A DNA stretch of 64,000 nucleotides. Source: Episyrphus balteatus (lineage: Eukaryota; Arthropoda; Insecta; Diptera; Syrphidae). Positions within the stretch are counted from its first letter, which is position 1. Each line of letters starts with the position of its first letter. A model generated the notes under the pieces. That model did not search any database. It saw nothing but the letters and a program-made list of their open reading frames with translations, and was not told the DNA's origin. Location of the stretch: NCBI RefSeq assembly GCF_945859705.1, contig NC_079135.1, positions 78,376,253 to 78,440,252 on the forward strand, given 5' to 3'. The position numbers were made by a program, and so were the translations under genes. Shown here one piece after another: positions 60,819 to 64,000 of this stretch.

Positions 60819-60850
60819 CTTTTTTTTTTCTTTTTTTTCTTTTTTTTTCC
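60491..60850. repeat. Polypyrimidine tract of T runs separated by single C
   Basis: About 360 bp consist almost only of T with a C every 7-11 bases, broken by a few CAG and CTG words. The plus strand therefore reads as poly-phenylalanine and the minus as poly-lysine. It is a simple repeat prone to slippage, not a gene. Confidence 0.97.
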
Positions 60851-61914
60851 TAAAACATCTTTTAAAAACATTTTTTAATTCTATTTTTCGTTGGAGAAGT
60901 TATTTTAATCACCTTAAGAACTAGTTCTAAGTTATTTCTTTCTTTTAAATTCTAGGAACATTTTTTACACCCAGTTGCTCTTTTAAGTTCTTTTTTTTTT
61001 CTCCAATATTTTTAGCTGGATTTAAATCCGATAATAGCTTTCCTGTAATTTCGATTGTTTAAAAGTACATTTTTTTCTGAGAATGATATCTTAAGTTGAG
61101 TCTTTTTCTCCATTCAGGAATCCATTTAATTATAGTTACGAAAATGGTCATTCATTATCGTTCACCCTATTAGATTTATTTTTAACAAACTGATTAAAAA
61201 AAAAAACTTAAGATTCAATAAAAAAAAACAAGATCCCTTCCTATAGGTACCTACCAATAAGGGAAAATAATTTAAAATTCATCCTAGAATACTTAATTTA
61301 ACTTTGCCATAGATTCATGAATAACTAATTAAAGAAAATCATTTGAAGCACTTAAAGGTATAGGTCAAGGATTAAAGAACTTCAAATAGGTATAGCAACA
61401 TATCGAGAAATATTTTAAAGAAAAAAAAAACACGAATCTTTTCTTCATAGGTTTCATGTAAATATTTTAGATAAAAAAAAAACAGGCTGTATTAAACCTA
61501 ATGATTGCAACCATTTCACACAGGTAAATTTTCCCAAAAACATGGCCAAAATTATTTTTTGTGTTTATTCAATTTATTATTGCATGATTATATCAAAATA
61601 AGATAATTTAGATAAAATTCACCATTTTTAAGTAAATTTACACGAAAATTCACAAAAAAGAAGCAAAAAATGAAAAAAGTCGTTTTTTTTTACTTTACGC
61701 CATAGGGTTTCTTTAATTTGACATTTAATAATACAATATTTATACATTCAATAGATTGAAAAAAACAGTTGAACAGTCGTTATTATAAATAAATAAATAA
61801 TGCAGGCATAGATAACAACTATATACATAAATAAACATGAGTGTGAGTTTGTATGTGTGTATATCATTCAATGACTTGTGAGTTGTGAAACTGTAACTAT
61901 AAGTCTGCTTGCTC
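60851..61914. other. AT-rich non-coding stretch, no feature recognised
   Basis: No coding or element signal beyond A and T runs. Confidence 0.5.
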
Positions 61915-62480
61915 GATCTCTGGTTCTATTAGAAACTGAAGTATTTCAGAGGGAAACGCATTTTTTGTTTTAGGATTTAGTTTTCTCAAACCACTTATTA
62001 ATGGGTCAGAAGAGACCAAGAGATAAAACACATCTTGCATATTTTGCTGCCTCGAAAATTTTCTTGGGAAACTTTCTCGAAACGCTTTATATCTTTGTTT
62101 CGTGATTCTTGGGCTTCTTCGCCGAGCTGTCCAATGAATGAATAAATTTTATTGAGGCTTAAGTTTGGATACATATGGTTATTATGAAACTAAGTTAATT
62201 TTCCTTCAACAACTATTGAAAGTGCTTCTTCTGCTGTATATGGAATAATTTTCTGGTCAATTTTTTTCAAAGCTTTTGATATTTTTCAGCACGTGAAGGA
62301 GTTGAAAATATTATATTTTTCATTACATTTGATGAACAAGTTTCCCTTTTTCTCGCAGTTGCATGGCGCAGCATAGCTTAATTCTTCGAACGTTAGAACG
62401 TAAATCTTCTGTTTTACGTCTCTTTGACCGTTCGCTTAGGTCTGAAAAATCCATTTGAGGCCGTCCAACAAAGCCATGGG
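61915..62480 (-). pseudogene. Broken reading frame of an element-associated insect protein family
   Basis: On the minus strand protein-like segments follow one another across frame changes: GRPQMDFSDLSERSKRRKTE then DLRSNVRR (about 62475-62390), STPSRAEKYQK, YTAEEALSIVVEGKL (about 62195), QLGEEAQESRNKDIK (about 62105), then SRQQNMQDVFYLLVSSDPL and PSEILQFLIEPEIEQAD to about 61915. At least two frameshifts and three stops (after VHQM, after YQKL, after EGKLT) break it. The pattern, with RSKRRKTE and an ITSTPSRAxKY-like block, resembles multi-copy predicted proteins in insect genomes that I associate with mobile elements, but I cannot name the family or its enzyme. The composition is clearly protein-like, unlike the surroundings. 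Confidence 0.6.
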
Positions 62481-64000
62481 TTCAGCATGGAAACGATATT
62501 TCATATTGCAACCAATTTATATTTTGTTTTAAGAAGGTGTTGTTATTTCTGGAAGCACTCAGCCATCTTCTTCTATGTTCATTGTTCATATATGCAAAAT
62601 CAAAATCCGTTAAATTTTTCTCTATTTGCTCCGAAATTTCAATATTTCAACCTTTGGTACCAAAAAAATTAATTTTTTCTGTAATGTCACGTGACGAACA
62701 GCTTTTAAAAAATTCAGAAAGCTTATTTCTTGAAAGAAAAATGAAAGTTAATTACGATCCTGTGTCAAAAAAGAAATATCTAATTAAAAAAAAAAAAAAA
62801 TCACTGTCCCCAACACCTTTTGAAGCCAATATTATAAAAAGTCGCAAAAAACCGCAATGTTTTAGGATTGTTTCCCATAAAGGAAACATTTAACTATTTT
62901 TCAACACTATTTTCAGTACAGAAAAACGCAAATCAACTTAACTTTTTCATTATCAAAGAAAAAAAATTTGTTTGTTTTTACTGCTCAAACACATTATCTT
63001 AAAAAGCTTTAAAATTTACCTTAGACTTAAAATTTTGCATTATCTTTGTCATTATCTTTTTTTAACATACCACTAGCAACAGAATCCATGTTAATTATTT
63101 TAAAAATCGCCAAAAAAAATTAAATAAAAAATAAAGCAAACTGCTTCTTATAAGAAACCAACCTTGCTACTGCACTCGTTAATTAAAATGTTCTACTTTG
63201 AAAGCATCTACTGATTAAACAGTTACAATTTGCATCGCATGATCAATCAGGTTCTAAGCTTATGTTATTTGTAAACAACGTGGCATTAAAAAAAAACAAC
63301 AAATCGCAAATTTTTTTTTTGTAGTTTTGGCCATGAATTTGGGAAAATTTACCTGTGTGCATTTGTCAAAAGTGTTAGAAATTTTTTTTTCATCTACAAA
63401 GTCATGGACAATTTATAAAAATATAAGCAACTATTTAATAGAGTAAAGACGTGTATAAACTTAGTTAATTTATACTTTCTAAGAACCTTGAAAGTGTGCC
63501 ACTTTATATACATTAATATAAGTAGGCACATGAATAATTAAAACATATTTATGCTTAAAACCAACCAAGAGAGGCTAAAACATTTCAGCTAAAGTATAGC
63601 AATATACCAGTATTTATACTTAAGGTCAAACTTCATTATCCTTAAAGCTGCTGTATATACAATATACATGTATAACAAAATACCATACCTAACCTACTCA
63701 AATTATATTACCTAATGTATACAAGAATTCGCACGTTAGTCTTAATTATTATTATCTTTATAAATTCTAGGTAAAACTTGTGAATTCTTTTGTTGGTATA
63801 AATGTGTTGGTGTAAATGCGTGTATATTTATGTATATAGTTTTTTTTTATAGCCCCCAAAAATACCTACTTTCTAATTCAAATGTTGTGTGCTTTTGCTT
63901 CTGTTGTATTTAATTAAGAAACCCTTTTTATAAAAGCATTTTGTGCATAAAATATTGTTATAATGAAGCAATGAAGGTACATTATTTGGTATAGCAAAAT
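62481..64000. other. AT-rich non-coding stretch to window end
   Basis: The first 400 bp could contain the further-decayed N-terminal part of the preceding pseudogene (minus strand), but I cannot read a continuous protein there. Plus-strand open frames at 62424-62893 lie opposite or just beyond the remnant and show no family resemblance. The rest shows nothing. Confidence 0.45.

Noticed and set aside
60485..60924. Poly-phenylalanine and poly-lysine open frames
   Set aside because: They are the two readings of a T/C simple repeat.
62424..62893. Plus-strand open frames of 82 and 118 codons
   Set aside because: They lie opposite or just beyond the minus-strand protein remnant and have low-complexity composition.
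1..64000. CRISPR arrays, operons or bacterial genes
   Set aside because: No array with regular spacers and no ribosome-binding or operon structure exist. Base composition and element types are those of an insect nuclear genome.

Overview
The window looks like non-coding nuclear DNA from an insect, most likely a fly. It is very AT-rich and full of homopolymer runs. It has no bacterial-style gene packing, no long intact reading frame and no recognisable host exon. The call rests on the mix of mobile-element families (Penelope-like, non-LTR, Tc1, hAT-like, piggyBac-like and long foldback elements), the ATACATATGTATGTA-type simple sequence, and clusters of TATCGATA and CACGTG sites of kinds known from fly regulatory DNA. 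I cannot name the species. It could be a long intron or an intergenic region.

Layout. 1-2.5 kb: unremarkable AT-rich DNA. 2.57-5.25 kb: a decayed Penelope-like retroelement on the minus strand (reverse transcriptase plus GIY-YIG endonuclease), with hammerhead-like motifs on both sides. 7.4-8.3 kb: an old repeat ending in a GACA-rich tract. 10.2-10.5 kb: the C-terminal end of a non-LTR retrotransposon protein. 13.6 kb: a 201-bp hairpin. 15.5-16.5 kb: a terminal-inverted-repeat (TIR) element starting GGTAGGGGAGAGTGGGG. 20.4 kb: a piggyBac-type MITE flanked by TTAA. 22.0 kb: five TATCGATA sites. 24.1-26.7 kb: a hAT-like element with 8-bp target duplications and a second TIR element nested inside it. 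27.7-29.2 kb: a 1.5-kb foldback. 30.9-31.5 kb: three CACGTGCTA sites in DNA that is poorer in repeats. 32.5-33.9 kb: a complete foldback of a second family. 43.3-45.9 kb: a second, left-truncated copy of that family, interrupted by a near-perfect 1.8-kb foldback of a third family. 48.1-48.6 kb: a TTTTATG heptamer minisatellite. 51.0, 53.2 and 54.6 kb: three more inverted-repeat elements, the last a clear hAT-type MITE. 58.7 kb: GGAA and CRE sites. 59.5-60.2 kb: a broken Tc1 transposase. 60.5-60.85 kb: a T/C tract. 61.9-62.5 kb: a broken reading frame of an element-associated protein family I cannot name.

No genes act together here. The story is one of mobile-element layering. Nested insertions let several elements be ordered in time, and the interrupted foldback can be compared with an uninterrupted copy 10 kb away. 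The long palindromes would form strong hairpin RNAs if transcribed. No wholly new system was demonstrated. The foldback families with apparent 3-bp target duplications, the hammerhead-like motifs and the two transcription-factor site clusters are the parts most worth testing.
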